Source: SIG454 sp045646365
GTDB lineage: Bacteria > Bacillota > Clostridia > Monoglobales > Monoglobaceae
Direction: 5' to 3'
Assembly (NCBI GenBank): GCA_045646365.1
Contig: JAZRKP010000080.1
Location: 1-21,140, forward strand
DNA: 21,140 nt
Shown: positions 1 through 6,784 of the stretch, piece after piece
Numbering within the stretch: the stretch's first letter is position 1
Layout: every line of letters begins with the position of its first letter
Notes under the pieces: model-generated
Seen by the model: only the letters and a program-made list of their open reading frames with translations
Told to the model about the DNA's origin: nothing
Database searches by the model: none
Position numbers and translations under genes: made by a program

Positions 1-367
1 AGTCCTTATCAACCTCAACAACTGCTCTTACCGCTTCAACAAAATCTTCTTCAGGAAGCTGTGGGATACAGAGTCTCTTATTTGTTGCGTTTGTTCTCTT
101 AGCGTTCATATCAGGGCGGAAAAGTCTTGCCTTTCCGTCTGCACCCATATATGCCTTAAGACCTTCAAACATTTCCTGACCGTAGTGGAAAACCATAGCA
201 GATGGGTCAAGAGTAATCTTCTGATAAGGAACGATTCTTGCATCCTGCCAGCCTTTGCCCTCTGTGTAGTTCATCATAAACATATGGTCAGTAAAAACTT
301 TACCGAAGCCAAGCTTACCTGTTGGTTTTGCTTTTGGAGTTGATGTTTTTGTAATTTTAATTTCCAT
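1..367 (-). CDS. ilvE: Branched-chain amino acid aminotransferase, N-terminal part (window edge)
   Basis: This is a class IV, PLP-dependent aminotransferase that interconverts leucine, isoleucine and valine with their 2-oxo acids, using glutamate/2-oxoglutarate. Only the first 122 codons lie in the window. They read from an ATG at 367 that is preceded by AAAGGATG. The family signature HYGQEMFEGLKAY is visible around residues 61-73, followed by an FRPDMNAKR segment typical of the BCAT (IlvE type II) group. The lysine that binds PLP lies beyond the edge. The start is 19 nt downstream of the stop of the TIM-barrel/acyl-CoA ligase fusion, on the same strand and with no terminator between, so it looks like the last visible gene of that operon. 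Family assignment is firm. The specific substrate in this operon is inference. Confidence 0.93.
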   Translation of the reverse strand, partial: MEIKITKTSTPKAKPTGKLGFGKVFTDHMFMMNYTEGKGWQDARIVPYQKITLDPSAMVFHYGQEMFEGLKAYMGADGKARLFRPDMNAKRTNATNKRLCIPQLPEEDFVEAVRAVVEVDKD

Positions 368-386
368 TTTTATCATCCTTTCCCGA

Positions 387-2849
387 TTATTCGGCAACAA
401 TGCCGTCAACCTTTTTAATATTTAACTTTTTCTGTGCGTCTTCACGCATTTTATATTTCAAAATTTTACCTGCGGCGTTCATTGGGAATTCCTTAACGAA
501 ATCCACATATTTAGGACATTTATGTTTCGCCATTCTTGCACGGAAGTAATCCTTCATTTCTTCTTCAGTCATACTTTCTCCGTCTTTCAAAATGACAACC
601 GCCATAATTTCTTCGCCGTACTGCTCGTCAGGGATACCTATAACCTGAACATCCTTAACCTTGTCATTGGTGTATATAAATTCTTCAAGTTCTTTCGGAT
701 AAATATTTTCACCGCCACGGATAATCATATCCTTTAGTCTGCCTGTTATTTTATAATTACCCTCCGGAGTACGAAGTGCCAAATCCCCTGTATGGAGCCA
801 GCCATCTTTATCAATCGCCGCCGCTGTGGCTTCGGGCATTTTATAATACCCTTTCATAATGTTATAGCCTCTCGCAACAAATTCACCTGTTACATTATCT
901 GGCAAATCCTCGCCCGTTTCAGGGTCAACGATTTTACATTCAATTTCAGGGAGTGCTCTGCCCACCGTTGCAACACGAACTACAACGCTATCGTCCGTAC
1001 TGCTCATAGTACAGCCCGGAGAAGCCTCTGTCTGACCGTATACAATGGTTATCTCTTTCATATTCATTTTTTCGATAACCTGATTCATAATCGGTTCAGG
1101 ACAAGGAGAACCTGCCATAATACCTGTTCTCATATACGAGAAATCCGTATTTTCAAAATCAGGATGCTCAAGCATAGCTATAAACATTGTCGGAACACCG
1201 TGGAATGCGGTAATTCTTTCTCTGTTCACGCAGGAGAGAGCTGGCTTTGGTGAGAAATACGGCAGAGGCAGGATTGTTCCGCCGTGGGTCATTGTTGCGG
1301 TCATAGCAAGAACCATTCCGAAACAATGGAACATAGGAACCTGAATCAACATTCTGTCCGCCGTTGACAAATCCATTCTGTCACCGATACATTTTCCGTT
1401 ATTTACAATATTATAGTGTGTCAGCATAACACCTTTGGGGAATCCCGTTGTTCCTGATGTATACTGCATATTGCAGACATCATTAACATTAACTGCCGCC
1501 GCCATTCTGTATACTTCGTCAAGAGGAACGCTGTCCGCTCTTGCAATGGCATTTTCCCATGTTATACAGCCTTTTTTCTTAAATCCAACCGTTATAACAT
1601 TTCTGAGGAACGGAAGTCTCTTTGCGTGGAGAGGCTCGCCGTCTTTTGTATTTTCAAGTTCAGGGCAAAGCTCACCGATAATTTCCGAATAGTTTGAATC
1701 TCTGTATGAGTCAATCATAATAAGAGTATGAGTATCCGACTGTTTTAAGAGATATTCTGCTTCGTGGATTTTATAAGCGGTGTTCATTGTAACCAAAACC
1801 GCTCCGATTTTCGTTGTCGCCCAGAATGCTATATACCACTGCGGAACATTTGTTGCCCAAACCGTAACATGGTGCCCCGCTCTTACGCCGAGGGCAATAA
1901 GGCTTCGGGCGAATGTGTCAACATCGTCTCTGAACTGGGAATATGTTCTTGTATAGTCAAGGGTTGTATACTTAATCGCATACTGGTCAGGGAATTCCTG
2001 AACCATTTTGTCAAGCACCTGCGAAAAAGTTTTCTCAACCAACGCATCTTTCTTCCACACATAATTTCCTGTCTTTGCCTTATTTTCATAAAGAGTTGAT
2101 TTCCCTCTTGAAAGGTTTTTATATCTTGACATAAAGCTTACAAAATGTGGAAAAATAATATCAGGCTCGCTGATTTCATCATCCCATAAAGGATTCCATT
2201 CTATTGAGAAAAATCCGTCATAGTTTACACTTCTGAGTGCTTCCAGGAACTTTGAAACAGGGAGCGTTCCCTCACCGATAAGGCTCTTTGTTTCAAGACT
2301 CTGTGAATCCTTTATATGAACATGCTTAACATAAGCACCAAGATTTGTTATACTGGTTTCAGGACTTTCACCGTGCATTCTGTATGGATGGTGGAAATCC
2401 CAAAGTGCTGCAAGATTATCGCTTGCAAACTCAGTAAGAAATTCTCTGAGTTTTGCGGTATCTGCATACGCTCCTGCGGTTTCCATAAGAAGAACTATAT
2501 TCTTCTTCTCCGCAAGTGGGAGTGCCTCCTTAACAAAGTCATAAGCCCCATCTTCTGACATAGCTTTGAGTCTTATATAAGGAACACGAAGAATATCTGC
2601 AATCTCCACACATTTTTCAAACTCAGCTTTTGTCTCATCTCCTCCTTTTGATATGTCGTTTACCATATCAATACAGGAAATTTTAAGACCGTATTCCATA
2701 AGCTTAAACGGAGCATCAACAATATCTGCTTCCTTGAGTTTTGAAACATCGTGGATTTCAAATCCGTCAAATTTATATTCTCTCGCCAAATCAAAAAATT
2801 CAGCTAAAGTCAAATCGTTCCATTTATTTGTTGAAAATGATAACTTCAT
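387..2849 (-). CDS. Fusion: xylose-isomerase-like TIM barrel + AMP-binding acyl-CoA ligase
   Basis: This 820-residue protein has two parts. Residues 1-245 look like a sugar phosphate isomerase/epimerase (AP endonuclease 2/xylose isomerase-like TIM barrel). Plausible metal ligands are Glu123 (LMETAG), Asp151 (WDFHHP), His178 (HVHIKD) and Glu217 (SIEWNP). Residues 270-820 are a complete ANL-superfamily adenylating enzyme. They carry P-loop YTSGTTGFPKG at 463-473, YGQTEAS at 604-610, the WLHTGD core with Asp at 689, hinge segment GRLKDMIIRGGENIYPKE at 703-720, and the catalytic lysine at 795 in AAGKILKYK. The ligase half resembles medium/long-chain fatty acyl-CoA synthetases, which make acyl-CoA from acid, ATP and CoA. 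The ATG overlaps the stop of the upstream LeuA-like gene (ATGA) and has a GGAGG site. There is no frameshift or internal start that would split it, so I read it as a real fusion. The substrate of either half is unknown. Confidence 0.9.
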   Translation of the reverse strand: MKLSFSTNKWNDLTLAEFFDLAREYKFDGFEIHDVSKLKEADIVDAPFKLMEYGLKISCIDMVNDISKGGDETKAEFEKCVEIADILRVPYIRLKAMSEDGAYDFVKEALPLAEKKNIVLLMETAGAYADTAKLREFLTEFASDNLAALWDFHHPYRMHGESPETSITNLGAYVKHVHIKDSQSLETKSLIGEGTLPVSKFLEALRSVNYDGFFSIEWNPLWDDEISEPDIIFPHFVSFMSRYKNLSRGKSTLYENKAKTGNYVWKKDALVEKTFSQVLDKMVQEFPDQYAIKYTTLDYTRTYSQFRDDVDTFARSLIALGVRAGHHVTVWATNVPQWYIAFWATTKIGAVLVTMNTAYKIHEAEYLLKQSDTHTLIMIDSYRDSNYSEIIGELCPELENTKDGEPLHAKRLPFLRNVITVGFKKKGCITWENAIARADSVPLDEVYRMAAAVNVNDVCNMQYTSGTTGFPKGVMLTHYNIVNNGKCIGDRMDLSTADRMLIQVPMFHCFGMVLAMTATMTHGGTILPLPYFSPKPALSCVNRERITAFHGVPTMFIAMLEHPDFENTDFSYMRTGIMAGSPCPEPIMNQVIEKMNMKEITIVYGQTEASPGCTMSSTDDSVVVRVATVGRALPEIECKIVDPETGEDLPDNVTGEFVARGYNIMKGYYKMPEATAAAIDKDGWLHTGDLALRTPEGNYKITGRLKDMIIRGGENIYPKELEEFIYTNDKVKDVQVIGIPDEQYGEEIMAVVILKDGESMTEEEMKDYFRARMAKHKCPKYVDFVKEFPMNAAGKILKYKMREDAQKKLNIKKVDGIVAE

Positions 2850-4255
2850 CTTACATCCTCCTCAAAATATATTTTATTGAGGGCGTTTATATAGGCATTT
2901 ATACTCGCTCCTATAATATCGGTCGAGATACCTTTTCCCGAATAAGGTTTCCCGTTATGACGAAGCTTAACGATACTTGAGCCCATAGCTCCCCGACCTT
3001 CTGTAACAGACTGAATCTGGAAATCGTCAAGTTCAAAATGGTGACCTGTTATCTGCTCTATTGCAAGGAATGCCGCATCAACCGGTCCATCTCCAATACA
3101 GAATCCCTGAAGAATCTCGCCGTCTCTTTCAAGTTCAATGTGAGCAGTTGGTGTTATAATATTACCATTATTTATAACATAGCTTTTAAGTTTATATGTA
3201 GGAACAACCTGCATTGCAACCGAAGCAACAATAGCGTCAAGCTCCTTTGAGCCAACTTTCTTGCTCTTTGAAATCTTTAAGAATTCATCATAAACCCTTG
3301 CATTATCCTCGTCGGAAAGTTCATAGCCGAGCTTTTGAACTGCAAGCTTAACTGATGAAATATCGTCATTTGCAGAAAGAACGATATTCTCTTCATTCCC
3401 CGATGATGTTCCTGCATCAAACGGCGAATAGGAGTTTCCGCCTCTTGTCATAAGCTTGATTTTCTTAACTGAATTATCAAGCACTGTCATATTTATCTTT
3501 GTCGTAACCCCTAAAGCATCGCCCTTTTCACGGAAAACTTTCGCAACCGCATTAAGGCGTGGATATTCATTTGAAATAACAGATGTTTTAATCTGTGTAA
3601 CTCCGCTTCCGATACAGGAAAGAGCGCAAGCTGCCGCCATATTAAGAGAATCCGAACACTCAACGGAAACCTTAACCTCTTTCATTCTCGGAACAGCATC
3701 ATAAATACTCTTTAAAAATCCTTCAAACTCTGACGGAAGCATTTCTCCGGCACTGTCACAAAGAGTAATAGTCCCTGCCCCGCAATCAATAGCCTTTTCG
3801 ATAACCTGACACAAGAAGTCTTTCTCGGCTCTTGTTGCGTCCATAAACGAAACCTCAACATCAGGGCAAAGTGACTTTGCATGGCTTGCAATATTCTCAA
3901 CAACCTCAAGCATAGCCTTTGGTTTCTTACCAACAAGATATTCCATCTGCACTGTTGAAACAGGAATCATAATATGAAGTCTTGGCGACTTTGCCTCTTT
4001 TATAGCCTCATAAGTCTTATCAACAGATTCAATATCAAGTCCCACAGGAGTTGATAAAACGCTGTTTTTAATAAGCGGAGCTACGGAATGGAGATATAAT
4101 ATATCAGTTTTCCCATTCTTAATAGGAGCAGTTTCGATAACATCAACATTAACCTTATCAAGAATTTTTGCAATTTCTATTTTTTCTTTAAAACTAAGGG
4201 AATAACCTTTCCCCTCTTCTCTTAATGTAATATCAGATACAGCAATTTCAATCAT
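2846..4255 (-). CDS. 2-isopropylmalate synthase-like protein with altered metal site
   Basis: This 469-residue protein has the architecture of LeuA, citramalate synthase and homocitrate synthase. A DRE-TIM metallolyase barrel (about 1-255) is followed by a linker and a complete LeuA allosteric/dimerisation domain (about 350-465, with GDGPVDAAFLAI and STDIIGASINAYINALN). Several catalytic positions are not canonical. The TLRDGEQ motif reads TLREEGK (10-16), with Asp replaced by Glu. The HxHND metal motif reads VECSDS (198-203), with Glu199 and Ser201 where the two metal histidines should be. The GxGERxGN segment has become SNEYPRLN. DSAG at 167-170 and FMDATRAEKDFL at 137-148 do align. It therefore descends from LeuA but is probably not an ordinary isopropylmalate synthase: it may have other chemistry, or a regulatory or structural role. 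It starts 3 nt after the amidohydrolase stop behind AGAGGTG. Confidence 0.85.
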   Translation of the reverse strand: MIEIAVSDITLREEGKGYSLSFKEKIEIAKILDKVNVDVIETAPIKNGKTDILYLHSVAPLIKNSVLSTPVGLDIESVDKTYEAIKEAKSPRLHIMIPVSTVQMEYLVGKKPKAMLEVVENIASHAKSLCPDVEVSFMDATRAEKDFLCQVIEKAIDCGAGTITLCDSAGEMLPSEFEGFLKSIYDAVPRMKEVKVSVECSDSLNMAAACALSCIGSGVTQIKTSVISNEYPRLNAVAKVFREKGDALGVTTKINMTVLDNSVKKIKLMTRGGNSYSPFDAGTSSGNEENIVLSANDDISSVKLAVQKLGYELSDEDNARVYDEFLKISKSKKVGSKELDAIVASVAMQVVPTYKLKSYVINNGNIITPTAHIELERDGEILQGFCIGDGPVDAAFLAIEQITGHHFELDDFQIQSVTEGRGAMGSSIVKLRHNGKPYSGKGISTDIIGASINAYINALNKIYFEEDVR

Positions 4256-4258
4256 TTT

Positions 4259-5050
4259 TTACACCTCTCCATTTAATATACGCATAGCGTTATCGTGTAG
4301 AATCAAACGGTTTTCATCTTCCGTAAGCTTCATATCGTAAAATTTGTTAAGTTCCTCTGAAATGCTCCACATAGGGAAGTCAGAACCAAAAACAACCCGC
4401 TCTGCACCATATAGTCGTATAAGCTCCCTTGCCCGTCTTAGTCCAAGCATCCAGTATGAACTGGATGTGTCAACAAAGCAATTCTCATTCTCGAGATATT
4501 CATAAGCATAGTCACACATAGACCAGCCTCCGAAATGTGCTCCTATTGCCACAAGTCCGGGAAACTCCTTGAGAATTTTCTTAAGCCGTCTCGGATGTGA
4601 AAAATCATACCGATAATCCCCGCAATGAATCAGCAACGGAATTTTATTCTGTCTCAGATAATCATAAAGTTCATTCATCCGCTCATCATCCATATTGAAT
4701 TTCTGAGTATCAGGATGAATCTTCACTCCTCGAAGTCCCATTTTCCGTATTCTTTCAACTTCATCTATCTTATTTTCAAAGTCAGCGTGCATAGTTCCGA
4801 AACCAAAAAATTCACCGTGTTCCATGCACTGAGACGAAATATAGTCATTTATAGCCTCAACTCTTGATGCCGTAACCGCAACAGAATGAACAACATAATT
4901 TGTTACTCCACATTTCCCGCCATCTTCCAATAGCGCCGAAACAGTTCCGTTTCCATCCATAGGGATTCCGTAAAACTCACCAACAGACTCAACTGCCTTT
5001 TCCGCAATCTTTTCAGGATATATATGTGTATGAAAATCTATTATATTCAT
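4259..5050 (-). CDS. Amidohydrolase-2 family metal-dependent hydrolase/decarboxylase
   Basis: This 263-residue protein is of the amidohydrolase 2 family (PF04909-like), which also includes ACMSD, gamma-resorcylate decarboxylase and pyrone/lactone hydrolases. It has the ordered metal and catalytic residues: FHTH at 6-9, His112 in VKIHPD, His142 in LLIHCGD, His172 in AHFGGW, and Asp224 in FGSDFPMW. Length is normal for the compact members. The ATG at 5050 follows GGAGG. It is the first gene of the four-gene minus-strand cluster, and the LeuA-like gene begins 3 nt after its stop. No promoter is evident in the 35 nt between the upstream terminator-like hairpin and its start, so it may be read through from the promoter near 5414-5442. 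Substrate unknown. It could be a hydrolase or a non-oxidative decarboxylase acting on a carboxylic acid made or used by its neighbours. Confidence 0.87.
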   Translation of the reverse strand: MNIIDFHTHIYPEKIAEKAVESVGEFYGIPMDGNGTVSALLEDGGKCGVTNYVVHSVAVTASRVEAINDYISSQCMEHGEFFGFGTMHADFENKIDEVERIRKMGLRGVKIHPDTQKFNMDDERMNELYDYLRQNKIPLLIHCGDYRYDFSHPRRLKKILKEFPGLVAIGAHFGGWSMCDYAYEYLENENCFVDTSSSYWMLGLRRARELIRLYGAERVVFGSDFPMWSISEELNKFYDMKLTEDENRLILHDNAMRILNGEV

Positions 5051-5072
5051 TTTATGCCTCCGTTAAATTCTG

Positions 5073-5113
5073 ATAAAACTAAAATGCGGCTCTGCCCGAA
5101 AAAGCAAAACCGC
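5073..5113 (-). terminator. Hairpin with T-rich tail between small membrane protein and amidohydrolase
   Basis: A 10-bp stem (5086-5095 with 5104-5113, two G-U pairs) with an 8-nt loop is followed on the minus strand by ATTTTAGTTTTAT. It sits 18 nt after the stop of the small membrane protein gene and 35 nt before the amidohydrolase ATG. It may be a full terminator or a leaky/attenuating one for the four-gene operon, because no clear separate promoter is seen after it. Confidence 0.6.
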
Positions 5114-5131
5114 AACACATAAACAAATTTC

Positions 5132-5386
5132 TCAAATTGCCTCGCTCAGAGTTCGCTTTTTCCCACATAGTCGGCTTATAATAATTATAATGTTTAGAAT
5201 AATTATAATTCCAATTATGTCAATTAGGCTAAGGGCACAAATCAAGCATAAAAAAACAGACACTGCAAAAACAATGTCTGCAAAAAAAACACTATTAACT
5301 GATTTTCCAGCAACACGAAAACAAGGTGCAACGGTCTTTGCATCTCTCGATGATTTTCTTGAACTGTTCTTCATAAAAAACATCAT
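5132..5386 (-). CDS. Small membrane protein of unknown function
   Basis: This 84-residue protein has a basic, polar N-terminus (KNSSRKSSRDAK, about 6-17) and two closely spaced hydrophobic segments (about 33-53 and 56-72), the second almost all isoleucine, ending in GKKR. I do not recognise the family. It is judged real because a perfect AGGAGG lies 5 nt before the ATG and a good promoter (5414-5442) precedes it. An ATG immediately follows the first one (5383) and could be used instead. A terminator-like hairpin follows. The plus-strand reading frame over the same stretch has no such signals. It is likely an integral membrane protein with the basic N-terminus on the cytoplasmic side. Function cannot be inferred. 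Confidence 0.6.
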   Translation of the reverse strand: MMFFMKNSSRKSSRDAKTVAPCFRVAGKSVNSVFFADIVFAVSVFLCLICALSLIDIIGIIIILNIIIIISRLCGKKRTLSEAI

Positions 5387-5413
5387 CTTCGCCTCCTGAA
5401 AAAATCTTATATA

Positions 5414-5442
5414 AGTTTACCACATTTTTCGCCATTTGTCAA
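5414..5442 (-). promoter_or_regulatory. Sigma-A type promoter for the small membrane protein gene
   Basis: On the minus strand TTGACA (5437-5442), a 17-nt spacer and TAAACT (5414-5419) with an upstream TGG (extended -10) lie about 28 nt before the start codon. Only 2 of 12 hexamer bases differ from consensus. Confidence 0.75.
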
Positions 5443-5560
5443 GCATTATTTTGTATTTATCTAACTTTGTTCACCAGATAGTTTTTTCCGTCGAAACAAC
5501 TAAATTTAATTTTAGTGTACGAAACACATATATAAATTGCTGACGGAATTTATATCAACG

Positions 5561-5595
5561 AAAAAAGCGTACTGAATTTTCAGTACGCTTTTTTT
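5561..5595. terminator. Strong bidirectional terminator after tRNA-Pro
   Basis: A perfect 10-bp inverted repeat (5566-5575 with 5580-5589) with a 4-nt loop is flanked by A-run and T-run on the two sides, so it can act in both directions. On the minus strand it sits immediately downstream of the tRNA CCA end and would end that transcript. Confidence 0.85.
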
Positions 5596-5596
5596 C

Positions 5597-5673
5597 TGGT
5601 CGAGGTTACAGGATTCGAACCTGTGGCCCCCTGGTCCCAAACCAGGTGCGCTACCAAACTGCGCTAAACCTCG
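5597..5673 (-). tRNA. tRNA-Pro (anticodon UGG), CCA encoded
   Basis: The 77-nt gene folds as a complete cloverleaf. The acceptor stem is CGAGGTT/AACCTCG, followed by D-arm GCGC/GCGC, anticodon stem CCTGG/CCAGG with loop TTTGGGA (anticodon TGG), a 5-nt variable loop, T-arm ACAGG/CCTGT with TTCGAAT, discriminator A, and an encoded CCA. It has its own consensus promoter and a terminator, so it is a single-gene transcription unit. It reads proline CCN codons by wobble. Confidence 0.97.
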
Positions 5674-5687
5674 CTACCAACTTTTAC

Positions 5688-5716
5688 ATTATACACCCTT
5701 TTTCTGAATTTGTCAA
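5688..5716 (-). promoter_or_regulatory. Consensus promoter for tRNA-Pro
   Basis: TTGACA (5711-5716), exactly 17 nt, and TATAAT (5688-5693) on the minus strand match the vegetative consensus at all 12 positions. Transcription would start about 8 nt before the mature tRNA 5' end. The -35 lies just after the stop codon of the SLOG gene, so tRNA expression is uncoupled from it. Confidence 0.9.
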
Positions 5717-5728
5717 CCCTTTTTTTAA

Positions 5729-6205
5729 TTATTTTACAAAAATTATTTCTCTGCCCATTTCAACGGCATAAGTCACCGTATATGCCGTCCCGCCCGACAT
5801 TCTTGTCAGGTATGCAACGCACGCACTGCTTTCGTCTACCATAAACCTGTTTCGCTTCTTCATACATTCAGGCGTATACTCTTCCGAAACATATATAACT
5901 TCGTCTGCCTGATTTGCAATTCTTTCATATGTATCCACATCCGTCTTTTTCCAGCCCTTGCATTGATTTTTACAAGGCAGGGCAAGAATCAGCCTGATAT
6001 TCCTATATCTCTCCTTAAGAGCAAGAACACATTCGGCAGCAATGGTATCAAACCCCAGAGCACCACCTGCCACAAAATCGGTATACCCTTTTTCTGCCAG
6101 CATTTCGCAAATCTCATATGTTTTATTTTTCACAAACAGTTTTTGTTCATTCCCTATCATTCTGTGACCTGTGAAGCAACAGGTTTTATCTTTTATCCGT
6201 GTCAT
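5729..6205 (-). CDS. SLOG-family (DUF1273/YpsA-YoqJ-like) nucleotide-binding protein
   Basis: This 158-residue Rossmann-type protein is of the SLOG superfamily (DUF1273 branch). Visible marks are CCFTGHR at 9-15, the glycine-rich FVAGGALGFDT at 44-54, the MKKRNRFMVD helix at 115-124, and SGGTAYTVTYA at 137-147. Members are thought to bind or process a nucleotide-derived ligand. YpsA of Bacillus affects cell division and stress phenotypes, but no reaction is established for this branch. The ATG at 6205 follows GAGGTG with normal spacing, and a good promoter lies immediately upstream. It is transcribed alone, divergently from lrgAB, and is followed by the independently promoted tRNA-Pro gene. 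Confidence 0.85.
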   Translation of the reverse strand: MTRIKDKTCCFTGHRMIGNEQKLFVKNKTYEICEMLAEKGYTDFVAGGALGFDTIAAECVLALKERYRNIRLILALPCKNQCKGWKKTDVDTYERIANQADEVIYVSEEYTPECMKKRNRFMVDESSACVAYLTRMSGGTAYTVTYAVEMGREIIFVK

Positions 6206-6222
6206 ATCAGCACCTCACGGAT

Positions 6223-6251
6223 ATTTTACCATATTAACCACCTTTCGTCAA
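6223..6251 (-). promoter_or_regulatory. Promoter for the SLOG-family gene
   Basis: TTGACG (6246-6251), 17 nt, TAAAAT (6223-6228) with TGG just before the -10 (extended -10). It gives a short untranslated leader to the ATG at 6205. Confidence 0.75.
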
Positions 6252-6317
6252 TATTTTCCTTACAGGTTATTGCTTTTTCAAAATCGGTGCGTTATTCTAA
6301 ATAATTAAAAAATTTTA

Positions 6318-6346
6318 TTGAAATAAGGAAAAATTTATGTTATAAT
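6318..6346 (+). promoter_or_regulatory. Promoter of lrgAB with a 6-bp inverted repeat over the -10
   Basis: TTGAAA (6318-6323), 17 nt, TATAAT (6341-6346) with an extended TGT. AATAAG (6344-6349) and CTTATT (6356-6361) form an inverted repeat with a 6-nt gap overlapping the -10, a possible operator. A second TATAAT at 6379-6384 has only a poor -35. Confidence 0.65.
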
Positions 6347-6415
6347 AAGTTTCGCCTTATTTTAATGTAAAAAAAGGGTATAATAAAGCAATCACAGACA
6401 TTGGAGATAAGTATT

Positions 6416-6784
6416 ATGAACATAATTTTTCAATCGGCATTATTTTTTGGAATTTGTCTTGCCGGAGACTTTATTTCTTCCGCATTACCTTTCCCATTCC
6501 CCGGCTCGGTTATAGCAATGATAATCCTTTTCATCCTGCTTATAACTAAAGCGGTTAAGACAGAAAAAATAAACAATATTTCAGGTTTTCTCCTTGAAAA
6601 TATGACATTCTGTTTTATTCCTCCAACCGTTGGAATTTTAAATTATGTCGACATAATAAAAGATATATGGTGGCAATTCATTCTTATCTGTTGCATAACA
6701 ACTGTTCTGACATTTTTTGCAACAGCCTACACTGTTAAAGGAATAATGTATCTTATGGATAAAGGAGGACAGAAAAATGACTGA
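6416..6784 (+). CDS. lrgA: LrgA/CidA family holin-like membrane protein
   Basis: This 122-residue polytopic protein has about four hydrophobic segments. The segment SSALPFPFPGSVIAM and the later FCFIPPTVGI are typical of the CidA/LrgA family. With LrgB it forms an inner-membrane complex. Members have been linked to murein hydrolase control and, in Bacillus (PftAB), to pyruvate transport; the plant relative PLGG1 moves glycolate. I chose ATG 6416 over an in-frame TTG at 6401 because GGAG (6403-6406) lies at the right distance before 6416 and overlaps the TTG. It overlaps lrgB by 8 nt, so the two are translationally coupled. No LytSR-type regulator is next to them, so which role applies here is open. 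Confidence 0.88.
   Translation: MNIIFQSALFFGICLAGDFISSALPFPFPGSVIAMIILFILLITKAVKTEKINNISGFLLENMTFCFIPPTVGILNYVDIIKDIWWQFILICCITTVLTFFATAYTVKGIMYLMDKGGQKND

Noticed and set aside
792..1253. Plus-strand open frame of 153 codons inside the fusion gene
   Set aside because: It lies antisense to strongly conserved acyl-CoA ligase motifs, has low-complexity His/Phe/Arg composition and no ribosome binding site; it is a shadow of the real gene.
5190..5399. Plus-strand open frame over the small membrane protein gene
   Set aside because: No ribosome binding site or promoter on that strand, whereas the minus-strand frame has AGGAGG and a good promoter.
5443..5560. Possible small RNA or gene between the promoter at 5414 and the tRNA terminator
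   Set aside because: Only weak AT-rich inverted repeats (such as TATCTA/AGATA) and no coding or promoter signal were found; treated as plain spacer.
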